This document shows, in pieces, positions 15,740-24,378 of a DNA stretch of 64,000 nt. The notes under the pieces are model-generated. The model was not told the origin of the DNA, ran no database searches, and worked only from the letters and a program-made list of their open reading frames with translations. How positions within the stretch are numbered: position 1 is the first letter of the stretch; each line of letters starts with the position of its first letter. Source of the DNA: Anoxynatronum buryatiense (lineage in GTDB: Bacteria; Bacillota; Clostridia; Peptostreptococcales; Tindalliaceae); assembly GCF_900182905.1 (NCBI RefSeq), contig NZ_FXUF01000001.1, forward strand, positions 434,001 through 498,000, given 5' to 3'. Position numbers and translations under genes: made by a program.

Positions 15740-18142
15740 TTATGCCCGCAGGACTGCATTCAGTTCTTTCTTGAGAGATGACACCACTGCATCATAGCAC
15801 TGGTTCACTTCCTTGTCCTTCAGGGTACGTTCATTGTGACGGAAGGTGAGGGTGTAAGCCACGCTTTTTTGGTTTTCGCCCACCTGCGCTCCCTGATATA
15901 CATCAAAAAGGCGGCAGTCTTCCAGCAGTTCACCCGCCTGGCGACGTATGAGGATTTCGATGGTTTGCACCGACAACATTTTATCCACCACCACTGCCAG
16001 ATCACGAACAACCGCCGGGTAACGGGGCAGGGGTTTGTAGAGAGGATCTATTTTTGCCATTGCCAGTACGGCATCGCCATTAATTTCTGCCACAAAAACC
16101 CTTACATCGTCCATATCATAGTTGGCGGCAACAAGAGGATGAATTTCTCCAAGGGTTCCCATCAGTTGATCACCTACATATATATTGGCACAACGTCCGG
16201 GATGAAAGGTGGGGTGGTTGGATTCCCGTTCAAAATCGGGCGATGCCAGTCCCAATGTCTTGAATAGATGAATCAGCATTCCCTTCAGGACGAAGAAATC
16301 ATTTCCCTCTCCATAAATTCCCATCACCAGCTCTTTGACTTCCAAAGGCAGCACCGCTTTTGCTTCATCCAGTTGGCCGTAAAATACTTGGCCAATTTCA
16401 TAGAAGCTGCCCGCAGGTACTGAACGACTCACATTGCGACGCAACACTTCCATCATGTTGGGTAAAAGTGTGGTGCGCATCACACTGGTTTCGTCACCAA
16501 GGGGATTCAACAACCGAACAAAATCCCGTTTGAAGCTGTCCTCAGGCAATCTGATGAGATCGACACCTGAAGGACTGACAAAGGAGTAGGTGGCGGCTTC
16601 ATAACAACCCAGCCCACTCATGGTGCGCTTCAAAACTTCCTCCATTTTCTGCCGGTGAGAGAGCCCCCCCACCATGATATCTCCTGTCATCAGAGTTGCC
16701 TTGATCTTGTCATAGCCATAAATGCGGCCGATTTCCTCAATGAAATCCGCCTCCTGAACAAGATCATCCCGGAAAGTGGGCACGGTAATGTGAATTAATT
16801 CATCTGCTTCATGAGCTTTTATTTCCAGTGCATGGAGGATTTCCACCATCTCAGACACTTTTAAATCAGTACCCAGCAACGCATTCACCCGATGCGGCCG
16901 AAGGGTGTTTTCCCTGGGAGTTGCCGGCTGAGGGTACACATCAATAACACCCGGGCATACCTGCCCGGCTTCAAGCTCTTCCAGTAATTGACACGCCCGG
17001 TTGGCTGCCATGAGAGATAGCTCAGGATCTTGTCCTTTTTCAAACCTGGCAGAGGCTTCTGTACGAAGACCTAACTGCTGAGAGGTCTTTCTGATGCGGT
17101 CAGCGTTGAAGCAGGCTGATTCCAATATAATGGCACGGGTTTCTGTCGTCACCTCTGAATTTTCACCACCCATAACGCCGGCAATCCCCAGCACTTTTTC
17201 CGAGTCGGTGATGAGGGTCATCTGGTCATTGAGCTTACGCAGAGTACCATCCAGGGTCTTGGTGGTTTCGTCCGGTTTTGCACGGCGAACAACGATGGAT
17301 TGCCGGGCAACAATGGCTGCATCAAAAGCGTGAAGCGGCTGCCCCATTTCCAGCATCACATAGTTGGTGACATCCACCACATTGTTGATGGGCCGCACCC
17401 CTGCCTGCATCAATCGTTGCTGAAGCCACTGGGGTGACTGGCGTATCACAATATTCTCCACTTTTCGTGCCACATAACGACGACAGCCTTCAGGATCATC
17501 AATACGTACACTGGCAGTATCTGTCCAATCAGTTCCAGCTTCTTCAAGGGTGATTGCAGGCACTTTAAGCGTTTCGCCAACGGTGGCTGCTGCCTCTCTG
17601 GCAATACCGATCACACTCATACAATCAGGTCGGTTTGAAGTGATTTCAAATTCGATAATTTGGTCCACTGCCGGAAGTGCATCAATAAACCGGCTGCCTG
17701 GTGTCTTTTCATCCAAAATCCAGATGCCATCTTTCATACTTTCGGGAATCAGGTTCTTGGTGATTCCCAGTTCATCATGGGAGCACATCATCCCCTGAGA
17801 TGCCTCACCCCTCAAGTCTTCTCCCACAATGGTCACTCCATTGGGAAGTGTGGTGCCTTCAAGAGCAACCGGTACTGTATCGCCTTCTTTGATATTGGTG
17901 GCACCGGTGACAATTTGCAGCGGTTTCTCTTCTCCTATATCCAAGTGGGTCACCACCAGCTTATCAGCATTGGGATGTGGTTGGATGGACAGAATTTTTC
18001 CAATCACCAATTTTTCCAGATTTTCTCCCCAATTTCTGACCTCTTCCACTTTTGATCCCGACATGGTCATTTGATCAGCAAATTCTTTTGTATCCATTGA
18101 TAAAGTCACATATTCCTCCAGCCATTTAACAGGTACCAGCAT
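15740..18142 (-). CDS. pheT: Phenylalanyl-tRNA synthetase beta subunit
   Basis: An 800-residue beta chain of full bacterial length. The N-terminal tRNA-binding (EMAP/OB) domain covers about residues 40-150 (VIGKILSIQPHPNADKLVV). The B3/B4 editing region (SNRPDCMSVIGIAREAA) and B5 domain follow, then the core fold, and a C-terminal anticodon-binding FDX domain ends with RHNERTLKDKEVN. It pairs with PheS to charge tRNA-Phe. ATG follows GAGGAGTAGCG. It is 222 bp downstream of pheS, a larger gap than usual for this pair. Confidence 0.97.
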   Translation of the reverse strand: MLVPVKWLEEYVTLSMDTKEFADQMTMSGSKVEEVRNWGENLEKLVIGKILSIQPHPNADKLVVTHLDIGEEKPLQIVTGATNIKEGDTVPVALEGTTLPNGVTIVGEDLRGEASQGMMCSHDELGITKNLIPESMKDGIWILDEKTPGSRFIDALPAVDQIIEFEITSNRPDCMSVIGIAREAAATVGETLKVPAITLEEAGTDWTDTASVRIDDPEGCRRYVARKVENIVIRQSPQWLQQRLMQAGVRPINNVVDVTNYVMLEMGQPLHAFDAAIVARQSIVVRRAKPDETTKTLDGTLRKLNDQMTLITDSEKVLGIAGVMGGENSEVTTETRAIILESACFNADRIRKTSQQLGLRTEASARFEKGQDPELSLMAANRACQLLEELEAGQVCPGVIDVYPQPATPRENTLRPHRVNALLGTDLKVSEMVEILHALEIKAHEADELIHITVPTFRDDLVQEADFIEEIGRIYGYDKIKATLMTGDIMVGGLSHRQKMEEVLKRTMSGLGCYEAATYSFVSPSGVDLIRLPEDSFKRDFVRLLNPLGDETSVMRTTLLPNMMEVLRRNVSRSVPAGSFYEIGQVFYGQLDEAKAVLPLEVKELVMGIYGEGNDFFVLKGMLIHLFKTLGLASPDFERESNHPTFHPGRCANIYVGDQLMGTLGEIHPLVAANYDMDDVRVFVAEINGDAVLAMAKIDPLYKPLPRYPAVVRDLAVVVDKMLSVQTIEILIRRQAGELLEDCRLFDVYQGAQVGENQKSVAYTLTFRHNERTLKDKEVNQCYDAVVSSLKKELNAVLRA

Positions 18143-18364
18143 CGCTACTCCTCCTCATATCATCAGTTCTTCTTTGCAGCACCCACCCCATTGCCTCATG
18201 CTGCTGGAGTCCACAGGTGCAACACCGAAAATGGAAAGTGGAACCAGAGAGCATATACCACCGTGCAACGCCATTTCCGGCTGCCTAACACGTCATTCAG
18301 ATCATCATCGGAACTTCAGTCAGCTTTTTTTCTTCTTAAGGATCGTCAGTTAGCAGATTCTTCC
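18143..18364. other. 222-bp spacer between pheS and pheT
   Basis: No gene, terminator or promoter was recognised. Reading through from the T-box controlled pheS transcript is assumed. Confidence 0.5.
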
Positions 18365-19390
18365 TTAGAACTGTGAAAGGAAGCGCAGATCATTTTCATA
18401 GAGCAGCCGAATATCATCAATGCCGTATTTCTGCATGGCGATCCGATCAATTCCCATTCCAAATGCCCAGCCGCTGTATGTTTCAGGGTCGATACCGCAG
18501 TTGCGCAACACGTTGGGGTGCACCATTCCGGCGCCCAGCAGTTCGATCCACCCACTGCCTTTGCAGACACTACAGCCTTCTCCCTGACATTTAAAGCAGG
18601 TAACATCAACTTCAGCACTGGGTTCGGTGAAGGGAAAATAGTGGGGTCGAAATTTGATCTGTGTGTGTTCTCCAAAAAGGTGTCGCGCAAAAATTTCGAG
18701 ACTGCCCTTCAGATCCCCCAGAGTGCTGCCCTTATCCACCACCAGTCCTTCCAGCTGATTAAACATGGGAGAATGGGTGGCATCAGGGGTATCGTTTCGA
18801 AAACAACGTCCCGGTGCAATGATGCGGATCGGTGGCTTGGTGCTTTTCATCACCCGCACCTGGACCGGCGATGTCTGTGGTCTTAAAATCACCTGTTCGT
18901 TAATATAAAAGGTATCCGTCATCTCCCGGGAAGGGTGATTTGCCGGAGCATTGAGCATGTCAAAATTATTGACAACCGTTTCCACTTCAGGTCCTTCTGC
19001 TACAGTGAATCCCATGCCGATAAATACTTCTTTCAATTCATCAAGGGTTTGAGTCAGCGGATGCTTGGTTCCCTGGGAGAATACTTTCCCAGGCATGGTG
19101 ATATCAATGGTTTCCCGGGCAATCCGTGCCTCCATTTCCAAACGGCCAATACGATCCCGTGCTGCATTCATGGCTGCCTCCACCGCCTCCCGCACTTCGT
19201 TGGCCACCTGGCCCATGCGGGGTCGTTCTTCCTTTGGCAGGCTTCCCATACTTCTCAACAACTCGGTGAGTGAGCCTTTTTTCCCCAGATACTTCACTCG
19301 GAGGTTCTCCAGCTCTTTGGCATCTCTGGCAGCCTGCAACACTTCTCTTGCTTCGATCTCCAGTTGTTTCAAATTTTTTTCCATCTCCAT
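18365..19390 (-). CDS. pheS: Phenylalanyl-tRNA synthetase alpha subunit
   Basis: A 341-residue alpha chain. The N-terminal coiled coil covers about residues 1-85, then the class II catalytic core with motif 2 ([22 protein letters not shown], in part) and motif 3 ([13 protein letters not shown]). A Cys cluster ([17 protein letters not shown]) typical of many bacterial PheS proteins is present. The ORF starts at ATG 19390 ([10 protein letters not shown]); a second ATG two codons on is possible. It is controlled by the Phe T-box leader directly upstream. Confidence 0.97.
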   Translation of the reverse strand: MEMEKNLKQLEIEAREVLQAARDAKELENLRVKYLGKKGSLTELLRSMGSLPKEERPRMGQVANEVREAVEAAMNAARDRIGRLEMEARIARETIDITMPGKVFSQGTKHPLTQTLDELKEVFIGMGFTVAEGPEVETVVNNFDMLNAPANHPSREMTDTFYINEQVILRPQTSPVQVRVMKSTKPPIRIIAPGRCFRNDTPDATHSPMFNQLEGLVVDKGSTLGDLKGSLEIFARHLFGEHTQIKFRPHYFPFTEPSAEVDVTCFKCQGEGCSVCKGSGWIELLGAGMVHPNVLRNCGIDPETYSGWAFGMGIDRIAMQKYGIDDIRLLYENDLRFLSQF

Positions 19391-19455
19391 AAACTCCCTT
19401 CAAGTGGATGATTATGCTCCGCTGTGCTGATGATACATCAGGTGTTTCAGGTAAC

Positions 19456-19790
19456 AAAAAAAGCCCTCGTCTCCCTGAAGGGACGAAAGCTGTTCCGCGG
19501 TACCACCCTTATAACCGACGGCAATTCAACCACCGACCCATCAGGGGGCCTGTGACACCGTCAATCTCTCATAACCGTAACGTGGTCTTTTCGTCGATGC
19601 CTACTGACAGGTTCAGCACCGCAGCTCCCGGGCGAACTTCCATCACAGTGAGGATCAGGTGCTTTCAGCCGGAGGCACCTTTCTCTTTCGAAGCTCCTCT
19701 GTGATGTACTTTCCCATTCACAGCCTTTGAATCTTTCGCCGCTACGTCACCGTTTTCACAGCTTGACAGCGATGATATCCAGATTCTATC
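19456..19790 (-). ncRNA. T-box leader (Phe) of pheST
   Basis: The conserved T-box AGGGTGGTACCGCG is at about 19509-19495. It is followed by an intrinsic terminator with stem at 19463-19490 and seven U (19456-19462), with an antiterminator formed by the T-box side. Linker sequence resembling GTAGGC lies between stem I and stem III. A TTC (Phe) triplet at 19634-19636 on the 3' side of stem I is the likely specifier. Uncharged tRNA-Phe should favour readthrough into pheS. Confidence 0.93.
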
Positions 19791-19796
19791 GAACCG

Positions 19797-19825
19797 ATTA
19801 TACCACAGGCTCTCAGGGAATACAA
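19797..19825 (-). promoter_or_regulatory. Promoter of the pheST T-box transcript
   Basis: TTGTAT (19825-19820), 17-bp spacer, perfect TATAAT (19802-19797). It overlaps the last codons of the upstream methyltransferase gene. Confidence 0.65.
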
Positions 19826-20646
19826 GAGGCTTCCCCTGAAGGGTTGTTCAGTTCCCGGGCGAGATGAAACATGAGAATACTGCCTGCGATGGCCGCATTC
19901 AGAGATTGGATCGCCCCTTTCATGGGAATGGTCACCCGCTGGTCCAGGTTTCTCATGAGAGCATCACCGATTCCTTTGGCTTCATTGCCGATCACTAATA
20001 CCAATGGACTTTGATAACTCTGCTCATAACATGAACTGCCGCCTTCAAGAGCCGCCCCCACTAAACGCAAACCCGCTTTTTTTAGGCTGATACCGTCAGA
20101 ATCGGCTTCTGATAACTCAATCACCGGCAAATGCAAGACAGCCCCGGTAGCCGCCCGAAGAGCCTTGGGATTATATGGATCTGTGGAACCGTGGGTGAGC
20201 AGCACTCCCGCCAATCCGGCAGCTTCTGCCGAGCGAATCAGGGTTCCCAAATTTCCCGGATCCTGAATACGATCCAGCATCAGCCAAAATCCACAGGGTT
20301 TCTCCAGCAATTGTTGTACCTGGTGAACTGGTTGACGAAAGACCGCCAGCACCCCCTGAGGATGCTCTGTATCTGCCATTCGTTTCATCAAGTGTGAAGG
20401 CATTTCATATCCAGGAATTCGAAATGCTGAAAGGTGTTGGATCAAGGATTGATTTTCTTCCCGGCTGATGAATCCATGATCAGCTATAAAATAAACCGGT
20501 TCCCAGCCGCCTTTCAGGGCATCCTGTATGCCACCGAAGCCTTCCAGCAGAAAAAGCCCCTGCTCCCGACGATGGCGCCGTTGGTGGAGGGCAATTGTTT
20601 TCTTACAGATCTCATTGGCAGTGCTGCTGATTCCAATTAATCTCAT
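19813..20646 (-). CDS. SpoU/TrmH-family RNA 2'-O-methyltransferase
   Basis: A 277-residue SPOUT methyltransferase that should methylate ribose on rRNA or tRNA with S-adenosylmethionine. It has an N-terminal RNA-binding substrate domain (about 1-100) and the trefoil-knot domain with motifs LDRIQDPGNLGTLIRSAEAAG (in part), VIGNEAKGI and MKGAIQSLNAAIAGSILMFHL. ATG at 20646 overlaps the ktrA stop by one base (TGATG), with AGGAGAAAGTC as ribosome site, so it is coupled to ktrA. Location just upstream of pheST is common in Firmicutes. The target nucleotide is not determined. Confidence 0.93.
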   Translation of the reverse strand: MRLIGISSTANEICKKTIALHQRRHRREQGLFLLEGFGGIQDALKGGWEPVYFIADHGFISREENQSLIQHLSAFRIPGYEMPSHLMKRMADTEHPQGVLAVFRQPVHQVQQLLEKPCGFWLMLDRIQDPGNLGTLIRSAEAAGLAGVLLTHGSTDPYNPKALRAATGAVLHLPVIELSEADSDGISLKKAGLRLVGAALEGGSSCYEQSYQSPLVLVIGNEAKGIGDALMRNLDQRVTIPMKGAIQSLNAAIAGSILMFHLARELNNPSGEASCIP

Positions 20647-21296
20647 CAGACTTTCTCCTGTACCTTTTGCAAGTCATCATTTAAACCCACCACCACCAGC
20701 ACATCTCCACGTCGCACAACGGCATCCGCATGGGGCGAAACGTTGATGGCTTCCCCATGTTTGACAGCCAACACACTAAGACCATATTTTGACCGTACAT
20801 TGGCCTCCTGCAGGGTTTTATCAATCCATTTTTCCGGGGCGGTAATTTCCATAATGCTGTAGTCCGGTGCCAGTTCAATGTAATCCAGTATGTTGGTGGA
20901 AGTAAGGTTATACGCCAGACGCACGCCCATGTCGCGTTCGGGAAAAATTACCCTGTCTGCCCCTATTTTATAGAGTACCTTGGCATGCAGTTCGTCCTGG
21001 GCCTTGGCCACCACATATTTGACACCCAGCTCCTTAACCACCAGTGTTGCCATGATGGAGGCTTTGATATCTGAGCCAATGGCAATAATAGCCACATCAA
21101 TGTTGCGCATTCCCACAGCCCGCAGGGCATGTTCATCTTTTACGTCGATACTGGCCGCATGGGTCACACTCTCTGAAAGATGCTGCACAATGTCAGCGCA
21201 CTCATCAATGGCCAACACGTCATACCCGTTTTTATACAATGTCTTGGCAACAGCCGTCCCAAAGCGGCCACAGCCAATAACCGCAAATTGCTTCAT
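20646..21296 (-). CDS. ktrA: KtrA/TrkA-type potassium uptake regulatory protein
   Basis: A 216-residue cytoplasmic RCK protein. The N-terminal Rossmann domain has GCGRFGTAVA (GxGxxG) and an acidic residue after the second strand (AIDE) for NAD/ATP binding, and the C-terminal RCK_C domain covers about residues 135-216. Single-RCK length is typical of KtrA/KtrC rather than the double-length TrkA. The ATG at 21296 follows GGGGAGGAACAGAA; a codon six residues upstream is rejected. It lies 70 bp after ktrB and gates that channel. Confidence 0.94.
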   Translation of the reverse strand: MKQFAVIGCGRFGTAVAKTLYKNGYDVLAIDECADIVQHLSESVTHAASIDVKDEHALRAVGMRNIDVAIIAIGSDIKASIMATLVVKELGVKYVVAKAQDELHAKVLYKIGADRVIFPERDMGVRLAYNLTSTNILDYIELAPDYSIMEITAPEKWIDKTLQEANVRSKYGLSVLAVKHGEAINVSPHADAVVRRGDVLVVVGLNDDLQKVQEKV

Positions 21297-21366
21297 TTCT
21301 GTTCCTCCCCACATTTATCATTCCAAACCAATCGCTGACACTTTGGAAGGCAGTTCCCGCTATTTG

Positions 21367-22722
21367 TTATCCCACCATCACCCGCTCTTCGGCATAATGT
21401 ACCAGGTTCTGATACCGGCTCTGACGGCTGGCCAGTGCAAAGGCGATGGTAAGTGTTCCCACCCTGCCGGCAAACATGGTGATAATCAGCAGCACCTTTC
21501 CCGGTGTGCTGAGCATGGAGGTGATTCCAGTGGAAAGGCCTACTGTTCCAAAAGCAGAAGTTACCTCAAATAAGATTTCCATAAAAGAAAAGTGTGGCTC
21601 CATGATCGATAATCCCATGGTGACCATCACCACCATCAACAACCCAATGACCAGAATGGTCACCGCCCGATTAACTATGTCAAAGGGGATTTTTCGCCGG
21701 AAAATCTCCACGTTTTCTTTGCCCTGGATAACGGAAACAGCCATGATCAACATGACACCAAAAGTAACGGTTTTAATTCCTCCCGCTGTTGAAGCAGGTG
21801 ATCCGCCGATGAACATCAGTATAACTGTCAGGAGCTGGGATGCCGTAGTGAGACTTGCGGTATCTACGGTATTGAATCCCGCTGTTCGTGTTGTCAGTGA
21901 TTGAAAAAACCCTGCCTGCACTTTTTCAAGAAAATGCAAATTTCCCATCGTTTCCGGATTATTCCATTCCAGCAACAGAAATAAGCAAGTTCCGCCCGCC
22001 AGCAAAATGACTGTCATCATAAGAACCAGCCTGGTATGTAAAGCATAGCGGCGCGTTTTATAATGATTAATGATGTCTAACACCACCGTAAAGCCCAAGC
22101 CCCCCAAAATCACCAGTCCTCCTACGGTAAAGTTCACCAGAGGATCTGACACATAGGGAGTCAGACTGCGCCCATCTCCAATTAAGTCAAAACCTGCATT
22201 GCAGAAGGCAGAGACCGCATGAAACACTGCATAGCCAACGCCTGTGGCCAGGCCGTATTCAGGCACAAAACGAAACGAAAGAAGCAGTGCACCCACCAGT
22301 TCCAACCCAAAGGTCAGCGCCAACAGATAAAGTGAAAAGCGCACCACCCCTGAAAGTGTGTTTTGTCCCACCGCCTGCTGGATCAGCAGCCGTTCTTTTA
22401 AAGAGATTCTTTTCCCCAGTATGACCGCAAAAAGAGTCGCCATGCTCATGAATCCGATACCGCCAATTTGAATCAAAAAGGCTATCACTGTCTTTCCAAA
22501 GACGGTCCAGTGCGTGCCCGTATCCACCACCACAAGTCCTGTCACACATACCGCTGATGTGGCCGTAAACAGAGCATCCACAAATCCGACAGACGTTTGA
22601 TCAATGGATGCTGCTGGCAGCATCAACAAACTCATTCCCACCAAAATCACCGCCGCAAATCCCATTACCAAAATACGTGCCGGATTTAGATATAATCTGC
22701 TTTTCAACTCATTACTATTCAT
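21367..22722 (-). CDS. ktrB: KtrB-type potassium uptake channel subunit
   Basis: A 451-residue membrane protein of the SKT (Trk/Ktr/HKT) superfamily with about eight membrane helices plus four pore loops. Selectivity-filter-like glycines occur in TATSAVCVTGL, AFCNAGFDL, TTRTAGFNT and SAFGTVGLSTG. It carries K+ uptake, in many species Na+-dependent. ATG follows AAGGAAGGCAGAAC. A promoter lies at 22781-22809, and ktrA and a methyltransferase follow in the same direction. Confidence 0.95.
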   Translation of the reverse strand: MNSNELKSRLYLNPARILVMGFAAVILVGMSLLMLPAASIDQTSVGFVDALFTATSAVCVTGLVVVDTGTHWTVFGKTVIAFLIQIGGIGFMSMATLFAVILGKRISLKERLLIQQAVGQNTLSGVVRFSLYLLALTFGLELVGALLLSFRFVPEYGLATGVGYAVFHAVSAFCNAGFDLIGDGRSLTPYVSDPLVNFTVGGLVILGGLGFTVVLDIINHYKTRRYALHTRLVLMMTVILLAGGTCLFLLLEWNNPETMGNLHFLEKVQAGFFQSLTTRTAGFNTVDTASLTTASQLLTVILMFIGGSPASTAGGIKTVTFGVMLIMAVSVIQGKENVEIFRRKIPFDIVNRAVTILVIGLLMVVMVTMGLSIMEPHFSFMEILFEVTSAFGTVGLSTGITSMLSTPGKVLLIITMFAGRVGTLTIAFALASRQSRYQNLVHYAEERVMVG

Positions 22723-22780
22723 GTTCTGCCTTCCTTTTCATGATGTCGTCAGCCATACGTTGGCCCCTGTTTCTGCTATT

Positions 22781-22809
22781 ACTATATCAGATGTCTCAAC
22801 ACCTGAAAA
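22781..22809 (-). promoter_or_regulatory. Probable ktrB promoter
   Basis: TTTTCA (22809-22804), 17-bp spacer, TATAGT (22786-22781), about 60 bp upstream of the ktrB ATG. Confidence 0.6.
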
Positions 22810-22850
22810 GAGAAAGATCCTGTTTCCACGACCCTAAAAAAAACGATTAA

Positions 22851-22892
22851 AGCCCCCGTGGGGACGAATGGTTTCGTTCCCCTCCAAGGGCT
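22851..22892 (-). terminator. Terminator of infC-rpmI-rplT
   Basis: Nested arms AGCCC/GGGCT and GGGGACGAA/TTCGTTCCCC form a long stem just downstream of the rplT stop, followed on the minus strand by TTTAATCG. Confidence 0.75.
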
Positions 22893-22914
22893 CTTCACTT
22901 CAACTTGTTTTGCT

Positions 22915-23274
22915 TTAAGCGTTTAACTTATTCTTGGAAAGTTCCACCAGCTGTGAGAAACCTTCTTTGTCATGGATGGCCATTTCTGCCAGCATCTTAC
23001 GGTTCATTTCAATACCCGCCAGTTTCAGACCATTCATGAAACGGGAATAAGACATGCCGTTCATACGGGTGGCCGCATTGATACGGGTAATCCACAGTTT
23101 TCTGAAATCACGTTTTTTCAGTTTGCGGCCTTTGTATGCATGGCTCAGAGCCTTCATCACTGTCTGGTTAGCTGTTTTAAACAGTTTGCTTCGGGCACCG
23201 CGGTAGCCTTTCGCCAACTTCAGGATTTTTCTATGCTTTTTCTTGGCATTCACTGCCTTTTTAATTCTAGCCAT
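22915..23274 (-). CDS. rplT: Ribosomal protein L20
   Basis: A 119-residue 23S rRNA binding protein of normal length. The N-terminus [18 protein letters not shown] and the central [14 protein letters not shown] region are diagnostic. ATG follows GAGGAGGATCAACACA. Last gene of the infC operon. In Firmicutes L20 binds the operon leader and represses the operon, which fits the leader seen at 24043-24294. Confidence 0.98.
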   Translation of the reverse strand: MARIKKAVNAKKKHRKILKLAKGYRGARSKLFKTANQTVMKALSHAYKGRKLKKRDFRKLWITRINAATRMNGMSYSRFMNGLKLAGIEMNRKMLAEMAIHDKEGFSQLVELSKNKLNA

Positions 23275-23310
23275 TGTGTTGATCCTCCTCTTTTGACTTT
23301 CCGTCTTCGC

Positions 23311-23502
23311 TTATTGAATCATCTGACGTACTGCTCTCAGCTCGCCTTTGAAAACAGATGTGGCTTTACGCAGGTTCCGTTTGCGCTTGGCTGACTTTTT
23401 CGTCAGAATATGGCTTTTGAATGCCTTTGCACGTTTAATGAACCCTGATTTTGTTTTCTTGAAACGCTTGGCAGCGCCACGGTGAGTCTTCATTTTTGGC
23501 AT
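23311..23502 (-). CDS. rpmI: Ribosomal protein L35
   Basis: A 63-residue, very basic large-subunit protein beginning [17 protein letters not shown]. It has family length and sits between infC and rplT, the conserved order. ATG follows AAGGAGGAAAACACA. Confidence 0.98.
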   Translation of the reverse strand: MPKMKTHRGAAKRFKKTKSGFIKRAKAFKSHILTKKSAKRKRNLRKATSVFKGELRAVRQMIQ

Positions 23503-23535
23503 TGTGTTTTCCTCCTTGTTTGCAAGTTCACTTAT

Positions 23536-24042
23536 TTATGGCTTGGGGGCAATGAACATGATTAACTGACGACCTTCCATCTTGGCCGCCTTTTCCACAT
23601 TCCCCGCTTCACTTAATATCTCTTTGAAAGCATCCATCACCCGCTGCCCAAGGCCAATGTTGGCCAACTGACGCCCCCGGAAACGCAGGGTAACTTTCAC
23701 TTTGTCGCCGGCCTTCAGAAACTTAATGGCCTGATTGGCTTTTACCTGCATGTCATGTTCTTCAATGTTGGGGCTGAGGCGAATTTCTTTCACATTGACC
23801 ACTTTCTGGTTTTTGCGAGCTTCCTTTTCCTTTTTGGCCTGCTCGTATTTGTATTTGCCGTAATCCATAATGCGGCAAACCGGCGGCTTGGCCATGGGCG
23901 CAATTTTCACCAGATCAAGATTTCGGTCGATGGCCATCTGCAATGCATCTTTGCCAGATACAATTCCCAGCTGTTCACCATTCTGATCTGTCAGTCTGAC
24001 CTCTTTGTCCCTGATTTGTTCATTAATTTGCAGTTCTTTAAT
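23536..24042 (-). CDS. infC: Translation initiation factor IF-3, AUU start
   Basis: A 168-residue IF3 that binds the 30S subunit and proofreads initiator tRNA. No ATG, GTG or TTG gives the full N-terminus. The frame continues upstream to ATT at 24040-24042, giving I/M-KELQINEQIRDKEVRLT, the classical IF3 beginning, and ATT is preceded by GGGAGGTG at about 9 bp. AUU is the known rare infC start that allows IF3 to limit its own translation. A prediction from the first TTG would lose 33 residues. N-domain is about 1-75 and C-domain about 85-168. First gene of the infC-rpmI-rplT operon. Confidence 0.96.
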   Translation of the reverse strand: MKELQINEQIRDKEVRLTDQNGEQLGIVSGKDALQMAIDRNLDLVKIAPMAKPPVCRIMDYGKYKYEQAKKEKEARKNQKVVNVKEIRLSPNIEEHDMQVKANQAIKFLKAGDKVKVTLRFRGRQLANIGLGQRVMDAFKEILSEAGNVEKAAKMEGRQLIMFIAPKP

Positions 24043-24294
24043 CGTATGACACCTCCCTGTACTCTGTTGACAGTGCGACTATAAAAAGCGGATCGGTCAT
24101 AGGACCAATCCGCTTCTGTTTCTTCATTTACTGTTGCTTTCAGAGCCAATCCCTTTACACCCGGGAAGTGATAGTCACCTGCGTCTGCCGTTCATTTGCC
24201 GGCATCAAGCACCATCGAAAGCACCAGTCATGGACCCTGTCGAGTCGCTACCGCAGGGTGAGAAACGGATCGTTCTACTTGTTGTTCTTGACAA
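24043..24294 (-). ncRNA. infC operon leader with attenuator (L20-type)
   Basis: About 250 nt between the promoter and infC. It ends in a hairpin AAGCGGATTGGTC/GACCGATCCGCTT (24087-24115) followed by TTTTTAT, a terminator inside the leader. This arrangement matches L20-autoregulated leaders of Firmicutes, though the L20 recognition fold was not drawn in full. Confidence 0.75.
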
Positions 24295-24300
24295 TTAAAC

Positions 24301-24329
24301 AGTTTATCAGGTTATCTATCAAATGTCAA
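24301..24329 (-). promoter_or_regulatory. Sigma-A promoter of the infC operon
   Basis: Perfect TTGACA (24329-24324), 17-bp spacer, TAAACT (24306-24301). Confidence 0.8.
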
Positions 24330-24378
24330 TGCCTGTGATGATATTATTAAAATCTGATGGAAAAAACCGTCTAACCTG

